Shown here: piece by piece, positions 17,599-26,235 of the stretch
Position numbering within the stretch: the first letter of the stretch is position 1
Layout: each line of letters begins with the position of its first letter
Assembly: GCF_018362995.1 (NCBI RefSeq)
Contig: NZ_CP074372.1
Location: 1,798,001 to 1,862,000 of the forward strand
DNA from: Chryseobacterium indologenes
Lineage (GTDB): Bacteria; Bacteroidota; Bacteroidia; Flavobacteriales; Weeksellaceae
Length of the DNA: 64,000 nt
Direction of reading: 5' to 3'
The notes under the pieces: generated by a model
Told to the model about the DNA's origin: nothing
The model's input: only the letters and a program-made list of their open reading frames with translations
Database searches by the model: none
Program-made: the position numbers and the translations under genes

Positions 17599-18660
17599 TT
17601 AAAATAAAACGCTCATACTTTCTGCTGAAAAATCTAAAAGAGCTTCTGTATTCCCCTCTTTGATCTTCTTTACCCACTGATAATCCTGTAAAATCGCTCT
17701 TCCTACTGCAACAAGATCAAATTCCTCATTATCAAGTCTTCTGATTAATTCTGTAAGATCTTTTTTTTCTGTTCCCTGTCCTGCAAAAGCATTAAGAAAA
17801 TCTCCATTTAAGCCTACAGAACCTACTGTAATGGTTGGTTGTCCGGTAATTTTTTTTGCCCATCCTGCAAAGTTTAAATCAGAACCTTCAAATTCCGGTT
17901 CCCAGAAACGACGTTGTGAACAGTGGAAAATATCTACACCTGCTTCTTTTAATGGTAATAACCAATCTTCCATTTCATTAGGAGTAAATGCCAGTCTGGT
18001 TTTATAATCTTGCTGCTTCCATTGTGAAAGACGAATGATAATGGTAAAGTCCTCTCCTACTGCCGCTCTGATTGCCTTCACGACATCAACTGCAAATCTG
18101 CTTCTTTCTTTTAATGTTTTACCACCATATTCATCTGTTCTTGTATTGGTAACTTCCCAGAAAAACTGATCGATAAGATATCCGTGGGCCCCATGAATTT
18201 CAATACAGTCGAAACCAAGGTCTTTTGCTGATTTTGCAGACGCTGCAAACTGTGCTATCGTATCCTGAATATCCTCAATGGTCATTGTGGAAGCTTTTTC
18301 CATTGGAACCAAAGGATAGTCTTCAGACATTCTTGTATCACCTACATGCCAGATCTGAGGTCCCATTTTACCTCCATTCTGATGTACAGTATCGATTACA
18401 TTTTTCCATCCGTTCAAAGCTTCTGTTCCATAGAAATCCGGAATATTCTGCATATTTTTTGATCCCGGTCTGTTGATCACAGTTCCTTCGGAAAGAATTA
18501 ATCCTACTTCTGAAGCCGCTCTTCTCCCATAATAGTCTGCGATGCTTTGTGTAGGAACTCCATTGTCAGATTGTGCTCTGGTCATAGGAGCCATTACGAT
18601 TCTATTTTTAAGCTGTAAATTTTTGTATTGAAACGGTTTAAATAATGATGATGTGCTCAT
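17599..18660 (-). CDS. Old yellow enzyme family NADH:flavin oxidoreductase
   Basis: The 353-residue protein is a full-length FMN-dependent TIM-barrel ene-reductase. It shows the N-terminal LFKPFQYKNLQLKNRIVMAPMTRAQS, the substrate/flavin motif FDCIEIHGAHGYLIDQFFW, and FDLVAVGRAILQDYQW near the end, all typical of the NemA/OPR group. These enzymes reduce activated C=C bonds in electrophiles, enones and nitro compounds with NAD(P)H. It is transcribed divergently from an HxlR regulator with a candidate Cys sensor, across a 165-base spacer holding repeated GTAAC boxes. That layout suggests induction by electrophile stress, as with the Bacillus HxlR proteins YodB and HypR. The enzyme family is firm; the inducer is inferred. 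Confidence 0.92.
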   Translation of the reverse strand: MSTSSLFKPFQYKNLQLKNRIVMAPMTRAQSDNGVPTQSIADYYGRRAASEVGLILSEGTVINRPGSKNMQNIPDFYGTEALNGWKNVIDTVHQNGGKMGPQIWHVGDTRMSEDYPLVPMEKASTMTIEDIQDTIAQFAASAKSAKDLGFDCIEIHGAHGYLIDQFFWEVTNTRTDEYGGKTLKERSRFAVDVVKAIRAAVGEDFTIIIRLSQWKQQDYKTRLAFTPNEMEDWLLPLKEAGVDIFHCSQRRFWEPEFEGSDLNFAGWAKKITGQPTITVGSVGLNGDFLNAFAGQGTEKKDLTELIRRLDNEEFDLVAVGRAILQDYQWVKKIKEGNTEALLDFSAESMSVLF

Positions 18661-18683
18661 ATTTAAATTTATATTTTATAATT

Positions 18684-18780
18684 GTTACACAAAGTAACTA
18701 ATAATAGTTCACTTTTGTATCTTTTATTAAAAAAATAGTGGTAACTTCGCAGTAACTTACATTAGTAACATCAAAGTAAC
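18684..18780. promoter_or_regulatory. GTAAC box array in the OYE/HxlR divergent spacer
   Basis: An inverted pair GTTAC-5-GTAAC lies at 18684-18698. Four direct GTAAC boxes follow at 18741, 18752, 18765 and 18776 (steps of 11, 13 and 11 bases, close to one helical turn). The array lies between two divergent start codons and is a plausible operator region for the HxlR protein. Confidence 0.55.
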
Positions 18781-18825
18781 GTATGAAATTCCGGTTTCAT
18801 ATGGTATTAAAATAAAGATTTTCCT

Positions 18826-19218
18826 ATGAAAAAGAATGAATTAATGCAATACAGCTGTCCTTTGGGTAAGGCTATGGCCGCTTTAGGAAGCAAATGGAAG
18901 CCTATTATAGTTCTTGTTATTAAAGACAGGAGGTTACGTTTTGGAGAACTGGCAGTACGCATTAATGTCATTTCCAGAAAGGTATTAACTGATCAGCTAA
19001 GGGAAATGGAAACCGATGGACTGGTTATCCGTAAGGAGTTTAAAGAACTTCCTCCACGCGTGGAATATTCTCTTACAGAAAAAGGATTGGCATTACTACC
19101 AATTTTATATTTACTGGAAGAATGGGAAGCGAAATATCAGGTAAAAGGATCACATGAAGATAAAGATTGCTCTTTTTTGAATGAAGATGTGAAAAATAAA
19201 AAGGCTGTCAATGTTTGA
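18826..19218 (+). CDS. HxlR family transcriptional regulator with N-terminal Cys
   Basis: The 130-residue protein is a winged helix of the HxlR family. It has a Cys11 in YSCPLGKAMAALGSKWKPII, the helix-turn-helix RFGELAVRINVISRKVLTDQLREME, and the wing GLVIRKEFKELPPRVEYSLTEKG. Cys11 sits at the position of the redox-sensing N-terminal Cys of Bacillus YodB and HypR, and a second Cys occurs near the C-terminus (KDCSF). Those regulators sense quinones or disulfide stress and control neighbouring reductases. Here an old yellow enzyme gene is divergent, and an AhpD-like gene lies downstream after a terminator. A redox or electrophile sensor is the likely role, inferred from family and context. Confidence 0.88.
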   Translation: MKKNELMQYSCPLGKAMAALGSKWKPIIVLVIKDRRLRFGELAVRINVISRKVLTDQLREMETDGLVIRKEFKELPPRVEYSLTEKGLALLPILYLLEEWEAKYQVKGSHEDKDCSFLNEDVKNKKAVNV

Positions 19219-19227
19219 TAGCCTTTT
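19199..19227 (+). terminator. Terminator overlapping the HxlR stop codon
   Basis: AAAAGGCT pairs with AGCCTTTT, with an inner TCAA/TTGA stem that includes the TGA stop. The hairpin is followed by a short AT-rich stretch. Coupling of a terminator to the end of the reading frame keeps the following gene separate. Confidence 0.6.
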
Positions 19228-19326
19228 ATATTAAATTGTACTTTCAAAAAGGTAAGTGTATAACCAAAAAGTAAGTATATAGGTTCTGAAATGTTTCTGA
19301 TGCAAATTTGCAGAAAAATTTTCATT

Positions 19327-19743
19327 ATGAATTACAAAGAAATTGCAAAAGAAACTATTGGAAATCTGTATAAAGCCCACAACAGCATTAGAAAATCCGG
19401 GATTGATGAAAAATTAATTGCACTCGTTGAACTTCGGGTTTCTCAAATTAATGGCTGTGCTTATTGCTGCAGCTATCATGCAAAAGAACTCTCTGATTTT
19501 GGCTTTGAACAGGATGTCATTAACAGACTTCCGGGCTGGAAACACACCAATGCCTTCGATAATCAACAAAAGCTTGTTTTAGAATGGGCTGAAGCTATCA
19601 TATACAATAAAGATGATTGGCAAAATATCAAATCAAAGCTGATAGAGCAATTCACGGAAAGGGAATTTGTAGAACTTACAGCAAGTATAACCCTGATGAA
19701 TACTTTGAATAAACTGAGGATTACCTTGGCTGAAAAGGACTAA
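19327..19743 (+). CDS. Carboxymuconolactone decarboxylase/AhpD-like protein
   Basis: The reading frame is open from 19291, but the ATG at 19327 (MNYKEIAKETIGNLY) fits the family start and gives 138 residues. The AhpD-type motif is present as ELRVSQINGCAYCCSYHAKEL, with the CxxC pair and downstream His used for peroxide reduction or thiol exchange. Family length is about 140-180. AhpD-like proteins act as alkylhydroperoxidases or reductant carriers; many single-domain members are uncharacterised. It follows an HxlR regulator and old yellow enzyme pair, which supports a redox defence role. A shared bidirectional terminator separates it from the next gene. Confidence 0.85.
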   Translation: MNYKEIAKETIGNLYKAHNSIRKSGIDEKLIALVELRVSQINGCAYCCSYHAKELSDFGFEQDVINRLPGWKHTNAFDNQQKLVLEWAEAIIYNKDDWQNIKSKLIEQFTEREFVELTASITLMNTLNKLRITLAEKD

Positions 19744-19751
19744 CAAACAAA

Positions 19752-19777
19752 AAACCGCTCCCAAAAGGAAGCGGTTT
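19752..19777. terminator. Bidirectional terminator between AhpD-like and E1 genes
   Basis: AAACCGCT (19752-19759) pairs with AGCGGTTT (19770-19777) around a CC-AAAA-GG inner hairpin. A runs precede it and T/A-rich sequence follows, so it can serve both converging genes. Confidence 0.75.
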
Positions 19778-19799
19778 CAAAATTTATTTAAAATCCCAA

Positions 19800-22232
19800 T
19801 TAGAATATCGCTGGATATTTCTGAGGATTTGTTTCATTAAACATTGCGTAGATTTTTTCTACCATATCGTCTGCAGACGGCTTACTGAAATAGTCACCAT
19901 CACTTGCATACGCAGGTCTGTGATCGTTTGCTGCAATCGTTAACGGATCAGAATCCAGATATCTGAATGCTTTTTGCTTTTCAAGGATCTGTTGTAAGAT
20001 GAATCCTGTAGTTCCTCCTTCCACATCTTCGTCAATCACGACTAATCTGTTTGTTTTCTTAACACTTTCAGCAATTTCGTGAGATAAATCGAAAGGAATC
20101 AACGACTGAATATCGATTACTTCTGCAGAAATCCCCAGTTTTTCCAATTCGTTAGCAGCTTCTGTTACAATTCTCCATGTAGAACCGTAAGTGACCAAAG
20201 TAACATCTTTTCCTTCTTTAGTTACTTCAATTTTCCCTACAGGAACTGTGAATTCTCCTAAGTTATCCGGTTGTTTCTCTTTTAATCTGTATCCGTTCAG
20301 ACATTCTACGATGATCGCAGGTTCGTCGGCCTGAAGCATTGTATTATAGAATCCGGCAGCTTTTGTAAGGTTTCTAGGTACTAATACCAGAATTCCTTTT
20401 GAAAGGTTAAGAATACCAGCCATTGGAGAACCTGAATGCCAGATTCCTTCTAGTCTGTGACCTCTAGTTCTGATAATCAATGGAGCTTTCTGACCTCCTT
20501 TCGTTCTGTAATGTACGGTTGCCAGATCATCACTCATTCCTTGTAAACAGTAAAGAACGTAGTCTAAGTACTGGATTTCAGCGATTGGTCTTAAACCTCT
20601 CATTGCCATACCAATTCCCTGTCCAAGAATCGTTGCTTCACGGATTCCTGTATCAGCGATACGTAAAGCACCATATTTTTCCTGCATTCCTTCCAATCCC
20701 TGGTTTACGTCACCGATATTTCCGGTATCTTCACCAAAGATTAAGGTTTCAGGATATTTTTCAAAAATTTTGTCAAAGTTATTTCTGATAACTACTCTTC
20801 CATCAACATCTTCAGAACTGTCGGAATATACCGGCTTGATCTCCTTAATGTTTTCAGACTTCCACTCAGACTGAGAGTATAGGTGAGATGAATAGTTGTC
20901 TTTTTCTACTGCAGCAACTTCATTGTATTTCTGCATCAACTGATTTCTTTCTGCAGAATGGGTTCCTCTTGTTACCAGTAAAGCTTTTCTTACTAAATGG
21001 AAAATGTCCTTTTTAGCTTTTGAAACAAGCTTATTGAATTGAGAAATGTAGGTTTCCACTTCAGCATTCTGTCCTTTAAGGTTCTCTACTAAAGGTAAGA
21101 TAGACTGAATAAGTTCTGAAACTGCTTTCTGATAGTTTTCCCAAGCCGTTTTCTGTCCGGATTTTGCAATCTTTTTTGCTTCTTCATCAATAGCTTCCAG
21201 CTCTTCAGCAGTAGCAATCACCTCTTCATTTCCATCAATTTCAATAGAATAGTTCAGAATCCATTCTTTGAATTTTGCCAATCCGTCATACTCAGCTTCC
21301 CAAGCCAGACGTTCTTCATTTTTATATCTTTCGTGAGATCCGGATGTAGAGTGCCCCTGAGGCTGAGTAACATCAATGACATGAACTACTACCGGTACAC
21401 TTTCTGTTCTTGCAAAATGTTCTGCCTTAGCATATGCATCCAATAATGCAGGATAATCCCAAGCTTTCACCTGGATGATTTCACATCCCTGATTATCGCC
21501 TTCTTTTCTCTGGAAACCACTTAGCATCTCGCTGATGTCAGCTTTTGCTCTTTGATTTTTAGTAGGAACTGAAATTCCGTATCCATCATCCCAGATAGAA
21601 ACAATCATAGGAACCTGAAGTGCACATGCTGCATTCAGAGTTTCCCAGAAGTGACCTTCTGCCGTAGAAGCATCCCCAATTGTCCCGAAAGCAATTTCGT
21701 TCCCTTCTCTTGAGAATTTTTCTGAACCTTCAAATTTTACACTTTTATAAATTGTAGAAGCCTGAGCCAATCCTAATAATCTTGGCATTTGTCCTGCTGT
21801 AGGAGAAATATCTGAAGAGATATTTTTCTGAGCTGTCAGATCTTTCCAGCTTCCGTCTTCATTTAAACTTCTTGTTGCGAAATGCCCGTTCATTTGTCTT
21901 CCGGCTGAAGCAGGCTCTCTTTCCACGCTTGTATCTGCATACATCTGTGCAAAGAAACTTTCTACTGTTAAGGCATCTATTGCCAATGCAAAAGTCTGAT
22001 CCCTGTAATATCCTGAACGGAAGTCCCCATTTCTGAAAACTTTCGCCATAGCAAGCTGAGGAAGTTCTTTTCCATCCCCAAAAATTCCGAATTTAGCTTT
22101 TCCAGTGAGTACTTCTCTCCTTCCGAGATAAGACATTTCACGAGAGATCCTTCCTAACCTGTAGTCTTCAAGTATCTGATTTTTAAAATCTTGAAAGGAT
22201 ATTTGCTGTGTTTCAATATAGGTTGTTTGCAT
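19800..22232 (-). CDS. Fused alpha/beta E1 component of a 2-oxo acid dehydrogenase
   Basis: The protein joins both E1 subunits in one chain of 810 residues, counted from the ATG at 22230-22232 (MQTTYIETQQ); the open frame extends ten codons further upstream. The alpha half (about residues 25-340) has the thiamine diphosphate motif region GTIGDASTAEGHFWETLN and QMNGHFATRSL. The beta half (about 470-800) has IFGEDTGNIGDVNQG, IRTRGHRLEGIWHSGSP and the C-terminal transketolase domain VTYGSTWRIVTEAANEL. E1 decarboxylates a 2-oxo acid and passes the acyl group to lipoyl-E2; the fusion is common in Bacteroidota and is usually annotated as branched-chain or pyruvate type. No E2 or E3 gene is nearby, so the substrate cannot be fixed. 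Confidence 0.92.
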   Translation of the reverse strand: MQTTYIETQQISFQDFKNQILEDYRLGRISREMSYLGRREVLTGKAKFGIFGDGKELPQLAMAKVFRNGDFRSGYYRDQTFALAIDALTVESFFAQMYADTSVEREPASAGRQMNGHFATRSLNEDGSWKDLTAQKNISSDISPTAGQMPRLLGLAQASTIYKSVKFEGSEKFSREGNEIAFGTIGDASTAEGHFWETLNAACALQVPMIVSIWDDGYGISVPTKNQRAKADISEMLSGFQRKEGDNQGCEIIQVKAWDYPALLDAYAKAEHFARTESVPVVVHVIDVTQPQGHSTSGSHERYKNEERLAWEAEYDGLAKFKEWILNYSIEIDGNEEVIATAEELEAIDEEAKKIAKSGQKTAWENYQKAVSELIQSILPLVENLKGQNAEVETYISQFNKLVSKAKKDIFHLVRKALLVTRGTHSAERNQLMQKYNEVAAVEKDNYSSHLYSQSEWKSENIKEIKPVYSDSSEDVDGRVVIRNNFDKIFEKYPETLIFGEDTGNIGDVNQGLEGMQEKYGALRIADTGIREATILGQGIGMAMRGLRPIAEIQYLDYVLYCLQGMSDDLATVHYRTKGGQKAPLIIRTRGHRLEGIWHSGSPMAGILNLSKGILVLVPRNLTKAAGFYNTMLQADEPAIIVECLNGYRLKEKQPDNLGEFTVPVGKIEVTKEGKDVTLVTYGSTWRIVTEAANELEKLGISAEVIDIQSLIPFDLSHEIAESVKKTNRLVVIDEDVEGGTTGFILQQILEKQKAFRYLDSDPLTIAANDHRPAYASDGDYFSKPSADDMVEKIYAMFNETNPQKYPAIF

Positions 22233-22367
22233 AGCTAAGTAAAAAAGTTTTTTAATCTTCAAGTATTTTGCTAATATACACTTTTTAAATTAATTTTAAT
22301 TTTTAATAATCTTTTTTAAAAATTTGATAATAAAAAAAATTGTGCTTTATTTTGATAAAAATTGTAA

Positions 22368-22664
22368 ATGATGGAAAAAAAGTCACCTCACATTTTGAAT
22401 GCTTCCAGCAATCTTTTAGGATTTTCTTTAATCATTATTACCTCATTGAAAATTTCTAAGATCAGTCAGAGTACGTATTTGGACGAATTTGCAGGATTTG
22501 CCTGTATTCTTTTTGCCTGCAGCTGCTTCTTTTCTTTTCTGGCTATCAGAACGAAAATTGAAAAGCGCGAATCTACCTTTGAGGGTATTGCGGATTATTT
22601 ATTTTTAATCGCTTTATTTTGTATAGTTCTAGCTGTTATTATTGTAACCCTGAAAATTATTTAA
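22368..22664 (+). CDS. Small three-helix membrane protein, function unknown
   Basis: The 98-residue protein has three predicted membrane helices (LLGFSLIIITSLKI, FAGFACILFACSCFFSFLAI, YLFLIALFCIVLAVIIVTLKI) and a short charged loop (RTKIEKRESTFEG). I do not recognise a named family. The start could be either of two adjacent ATG codons at 22368 and 22371. It stands alone, divergent from the E1 gene, and ends before a bidirectional terminator. The consistent membrane topology and absence of competing frames support it being real. Confidence 0.65.
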   Translation: MMEKKSPHILNASSNLLGFSLIIITSLKISKISQSTYLDEFAGFACILFACSCFFSFLAIRTKIEKRESTFEGIADYLFLIALFCIVLAVIIVTLKII

Positions 22665-22795
22665 TTTAAAATTTTCGCTCAATTCTATATTTCATGGTAA
22701 TATATAAGGATAATCACAGGAAAATATGAGAACTTATTATTAAACTCTTTCTATTTTTAAACTGAAGCAATATCAGATTCTGAATATAAAAAAAG

Positions 22796-22847
22796 AAAGT
22801 GTTCTGTATATATTTCCAGTTTCCCGAAAACCTATACAAAACACTTT
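22796..22847. terminator. Bidirectional terminator
   Basis: AAAGTGTT-TGTATA (22796-22810) pairs with TATACA-AACACTTT (22833-22847) with one mismatch. It lies between two converging genes and has A-rich sequence on one side and T-rich on the other. Confidence 0.7.
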
Positions 22848-22872
22848 TGTTTTGATTAGAGTAAAGATAGAA

Positions 22873-23667
22873 TTATATCTTCTGAACAGTTACATTGGTA
22901 ACATTTCCACTTCCTGTAGATCCTGTTTCTGTTGCAATAATCGTAGCATTTTGATTGGGAGCTGCTGTAAAACGGATCTGATATCCTGCTGTGGGAGCTA
23001 CCACTACGGTTGTATAGTTCATCAACTCACCTACCGTTCCTGAAGAAGCAACTGCATTATAATGGCTTCCTCTTCCCAGATAATTAGCATCCGGTACAGG
23101 TCTGATACCAATGAGCAACTGAGTATCTGCAGGCATATTGGTAAAACTTGCCTGTAACGTTATCAGATAATTCCCAGCCTGATTGAAGGTTAATACGCCA
23201 GTTCCTGCATTATAAGAGTAAAAGGGAGAAGTTGCTATCGGTGAAGCAAATAATAAAGTAGTAATTGTAGAAGAACTGATGTTCTGGTTAGCTGCTAAAC
23301 GCGCATGAAACAGAGAATAAGCAGTGAAATCTATAGTCTTTAGTACTCCAGTAGCATCAGCTACAACAACTCTGTCAGTTCCTCCGATACCTATATTCGA
23401 ATTAATATTACGGATACGGGCATTTCCGGATGCCACATCCAGCTTTTCACTTGGAGAGATTGTGCCTATCCCTACTTTAGCAGTAGAAGTTACGCTAAAA
23501 TCATTATCCTGTTGAGCTACTGAAGGAGTTCCCGTAACAGGATTGTCTTTAGAACCGTCAATATGAAAAGTTGTCTGGGGATTTTGAGTGCCTATTCCCA
23601 CTTGAGCATACGTGAGAAAGCCTGAACTGATAGCACACGCTACCATCATTGTCTGAATTTTTTTCAT
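22873..23667 (-). CDS. Secreted 'VGIGT' protein with C1q-like C-terminal domain
   Basis: The 264-residue protein has a signal peptide (MMVACAISSGFLTYAQ). Two repeats of the form VGIGT-x-x-P-x-x-x (VGIGTQNPQTTFHIDG and VGIGTISPSEKLDVASG) follow. They are common at the start of Bacteroidota surface proteins and in phage tail-fibre-like proteins. From about residue 125 there is a beta-rich C1q/TNF-like fold (FNQAGNYLITLQASF, YTTVVVAPTAGYQIRFTAAP). C1q-like domains trimerise and bind partners. There is no T9SS C-terminal domain. Function is unknown; a surface adhesin-like or structural role is the most that can be inferred. Confidence 0.7.
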   Translation of the reverse strand: MKKIQTMMVACAISSGFLTYAQVGIGTQNPQTTFHIDGSKDNPVTGTPSVAQQDNDFSVTSTAKVGIGTISPSEKLDVASGNARIRNINSNIGIGGTDRVVVADATGVLKTIDFTAYSLFHARLAANQNISSSTITTLLFASPIATSPFYSYNAGTGVLTFNQAGNYLITLQASFTNMPADTQLLIGIRPVPDANYLGRGSHYNAVASSGTVGELMNYTTVVVAPTAGYQIRFTAAPNQNATIIATETGSTGSGNVTNVTVQKI

Positions 23668-23924
23668 TATTTGTTGTTTTTTTGTAACGACAAATAAACA
23701 ACAATTATATTGAAAACCAATGAATTATTAACAAACACTTTATTTGAGTTATGCAAAATATTAGTTTACAGTAATTTACTAATACAAAAAGAACAACCTA
23801 ATCACAACTCATTGAATTATTGAGAGATAAGGCTATTTCATGTCCAATAATAAGAACTCAATAACCATGCAGGATTAAAGGAAATAAGAGAATAAAAACC
23901 GGGATTGATAAAAAAATATTTACA

Positions 23925-24902
23925 TCAGAATTTTCTTTCAATTACATAATCAAGCATAATATGCAATGATTTTCTGGCTTCAGAATCCGGGAATTCGTCC
24001 AGAATATCTTTGGCTTTCTGCTGAAAATCTTTCATAACCGTAATAGCATATTCCAATCCGCCAGAGGTTTTGACGAACTCTATAAGCTCTTTTACACGTT
24101 TGGGATTGTTATTGTATCGTTTTATGGTATCGAAATAATACTTTCTGTCCTTCTCATCAGCTATTTTCAGGGTATGAATCAGAGGAAGGGTCATTTTCTG
24201 TTCTTTAATATCTATTCCTACCGGTTTTCCGATCACGTTTGAACTTAAATAATCGAAAAGATCATCTTTAATCTGAAATGCCATTCCTGTAAAGGTTCCA
24301 AAGTCCATCATCTTCTTAGCTAAAGCTTCATCTGCATTATTGGAAAGAACTCCTATTTCACAGCATGCTGCAATCAAAGTTGCTGTTTTCTGGCGGATAA
24401 TCTCATAATAAACATCTTCAGTAATATCCAGCTTTCTGGCTTTTTCCAACTGAAGAAGTTCACCTTCTGACATTTCACGGATTGTTCTGGAGATAACTCC
24501 AAGCAAGTCATAATCTTTGTGGTCTGTAGATAATAATACCGATTTTGACAAAAGATAATCTCCTACCAAAACCGCAATCTTATTCTTCCACAAAGCATTG
24601 ATTGAAAAGAAATTACGACGTTTAAAACTCTCATCCACCACATCATCATGTACAAGAGTTGCAGTATGAATCAGCTCGATCATAGAAGCACCACGATACG
24701 TCTTTTCTGTGACTTCGCCCACAAGTTTAGCACAAAGAAACACAAACATTGGGCGCATCTGCTTTCCTTTAGTGGTAACAATAAAACGGGTTACTTTATC
24801 TAATAAAGCTACTTTACTCTGCATTGATTCATAAAACTTCTGTTCAAAAAGTTTCATTTCATCATTGATCGGTTGTTTAATCTGTTCTACTGTATTTGCC
24901 AC
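23925..24902 (-). CDS. Polyprenyl (octaprenyl-type) diphosphate synthase
   Basis: The 325-residue protein has both aspartate-rich motifs of trans-prenyltransferases, HDDVVDE in the first half and KDDLFDY in the second, plus GKQMRPMFVFL near the start. These bind Mg-diphosphate and catalyse chain elongation with isopentenyl diphosphate. In Flavobacteriia the long-chain product most likely supplies the menaquinone side chain, although the chain length cannot be read by eye. It is a cytoplasmic or peripheral membrane enzyme. The next downstream gene encodes an unrelated secreted protein, and the 257-base spacer before the start of the neighbouring secreted protein gene shows nothing notable. Confidence 0.92.
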   Translation of the reverse strand: MANTVEQIKQPINDEMKLFEQKFYESMQSKVALLDKVTRFIVTTKGKQMRPMFVFLCAKLVGEVTEKTYRGASMIELIHTATLVHDDVVDESFKRRNFFSINALWKNKIAVLVGDYLLSKSVLLSTDHKDYDLLGVISRTIREMSEGELLQLEKARKLDITEDVYYEIIRQKTATLIAACCEIGVLSNNADEALAKKMMDFGTFTGMAFQIKDDLFDYLSSNVIGKPVGIDIKEQKMTLPLIHTLKIADEKDRKYYFDTIKRYNNNPKRVKELIEFVKTSGGLEYAITVMKDFQQKAKDILDEFPDSEARKSLHIMLDYVIERKF

Positions 24903-24974
24903 AATCTGCGAATGCTGGGTGAATAATTATTAATTCTCACAAAGATAATTTTTTTCGCTCAATTTTAAGACAAA

Positions 24975-25883
24975 TTAATCTTTGAGTTGATCTTTCGGGA
25001 TAAAATAAAAAGAGGGCTTTGTAGTTCCCAGTGGAGATTTAAATTTTTCCCCGGAAATATAAATTCCTGTTTCATCTACGCTTATCCCTTCAATCTGAGC
25101 TAATGAAAGAGCCGTTCCCAAATAATAGTGCTTAGGCTTTTGTTTGAAAAAAACTCCGGGCTCCGTCTCTGTAAAAACATCTAAAAAGACTTCCGTTTTC
25201 CTGGTATATCCCACCAAATAAAGCTTTTTATCAAAATAGGAAGCATCTGTAACGACAAAACCTGTTTTATAGGTTTCTGTTTTTTCTGCTTTTTGCAGTT
25301 CTGAAATTTCAGGATCTACAATATAATGTGACGTTGCTTTTGAAGCCCATTCTTTAGTGAAGATATGCAGTTTGCCATTCAGATAGATCATCGCTTCTGC
25401 ATCAAAATTATTGCTGGTATTTTTAGAAGTAAATTCGGTTTGCTCAGGATAATAAAAAGAAATTGTGCTTCCATCTAAAGCTCTTTCTGAGCCAGGAATT
25501 TTAATGTTAACAGAAGTATCAAGACGTTCGTAAGGAACTTTATAGATCATCAGATCTTTTCTTGTTCCGGTATTGTTTCCAAAATCTCCGATATAAAAAT
25601 TTTCACCGTCATTTGCCAAAGCTTCCCAATCATTATTAATCAAATTGGTTTTAAGTGTTCGGATGATTTCGCCATTATTTTTATCAATTTCAAAAAGTTC
25701 GGCTGGATTTCCACTATCGTTGAAAGTGTATAATTTTCCGTTTAAAATATCAAGTCCGGAAGTTTCTTCAATATTATCATTCAGATAATTAACCCTGTAT
25801 TTTTTTATTTTCAGAAAGTCGGTCTGCTGGGAAAATGCAGATTGAGTAATGATGAGAGCAACAATCAGAAAGAATTTTTTCAT
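24975..25883 (-). CDS. Secreted protein of unknown function, probably beta-propeller-like
   Basis: The 302-residue protein starts with a signal peptide (MKKFFLIVALIITQSAFSQ). It then contains successive strand-rich segments ending in NGKLYTFNDSGNPAELFEID, NGENFYIGDFGNNTGTRKDL and KKLYLVGYTRKTEVFLDV, each with an aromatic-Gly turn. This gives the look of a six-bladed propeller such as SdiA-regulated or phytase-esterase-like proteins, but I cannot assign it to a family. The mature protein should be periplasmic or surface-exposed and no T9SS C-terminal domain is visible. It lies 73 bases upstream of the polyprenyl synthase gene on the same strand, with no functional link evident. Confidence 0.65.
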   Translation of the reverse strand: MKKFFLIVALIITQSAFSQQTDFLKIKKYRVNYLNDNIEETSGLDILNGKLYTFNDSGNPAELFEIDKNNGEIIRTLKTNLINNDWEALANDGENFYIGDFGNNTGTRKDLMIYKVPYERLDTSVNIKIPGSERALDGSTISFYYPEQTEFTSKNTSNNFDAEAMIYLNGKLHIFTKEWASKATSHYIVDPEISELQKAEKTETYKTGFVVTDASYFDKKLYLVGYTRKTEVFLDVFTETEPGVFFKQKPKHYYLGTALSLAQIEGISVDETGIYISGEKFKSPLGTTKPSFYFIPKDQLKD

Positions 25884-26010
25884 ATAGCAAAAATAGGACT
25901 TTATTCTGAGCTATTGAGTTTGAGTGTTTGAGAATAAGAGGGTTTAAGAGTGGGAACAAGATACGGGATTTTGAGATTCGTGTTTCGGGATGTGAGCTTG
26001 GGTGAAAGTA

Positions 26011-26084
26011 TAGATTTGTACAGATGGACAAACTAAGCATTTAATCTATCAATCCACACACTTGTCATTCCGGAGGAATCTAAA
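26011..26084 (-). repeat. Dispersed palindromic element, copy 1 (reverse, diverged)
   Basis: Starts TAGATT and ends ATTCCGGAGGAATCTA, with the interior in reverse orientation relative to the copy at 33031. The left arm has decayed; the right arm is well kept. Confidence 0.7.
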
Positions 26085-26177
26085 TATTGTATTTAATCTC
26101 TGGAAAAAAACTCTGGATTTTTAGATTGGAGAGTTTATGAGATTTGTTGTTTTTGCTCCTTCCATCTCCTAAAATAG

Positions 26178-26204
26178 AAGAACGAGCTAAAATAGCCCGT
26201 TCTT
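26178..26204 (-). terminator. Terminator of the sterol desaturase-like gene
   Basis: AAGAACG (26178-26184) pairs with CGTTCTT (26198-26204), with an inner GCT/AGC stem around an AAAAT loop, 32 bases after the stop. The minus-strand tail is only moderately T-rich. Confidence 0.6.
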
Positions 26205-26235
26205 CATTAGATTTCTATTGATTTTAAAAACAAGT

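Larger units (their letters stand above)
25884..26235. other. Intergenic region with skewed tract, palindromic repeat and terminator
   Basis: No gene seen. It holds a purine-rich skewed tract (25915-25995, 'gagtttgagtgtttgagaat' style), one copy of the dispersed palindromic element and the terminator of the sterol desaturase gene. Confidence 0.6.
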
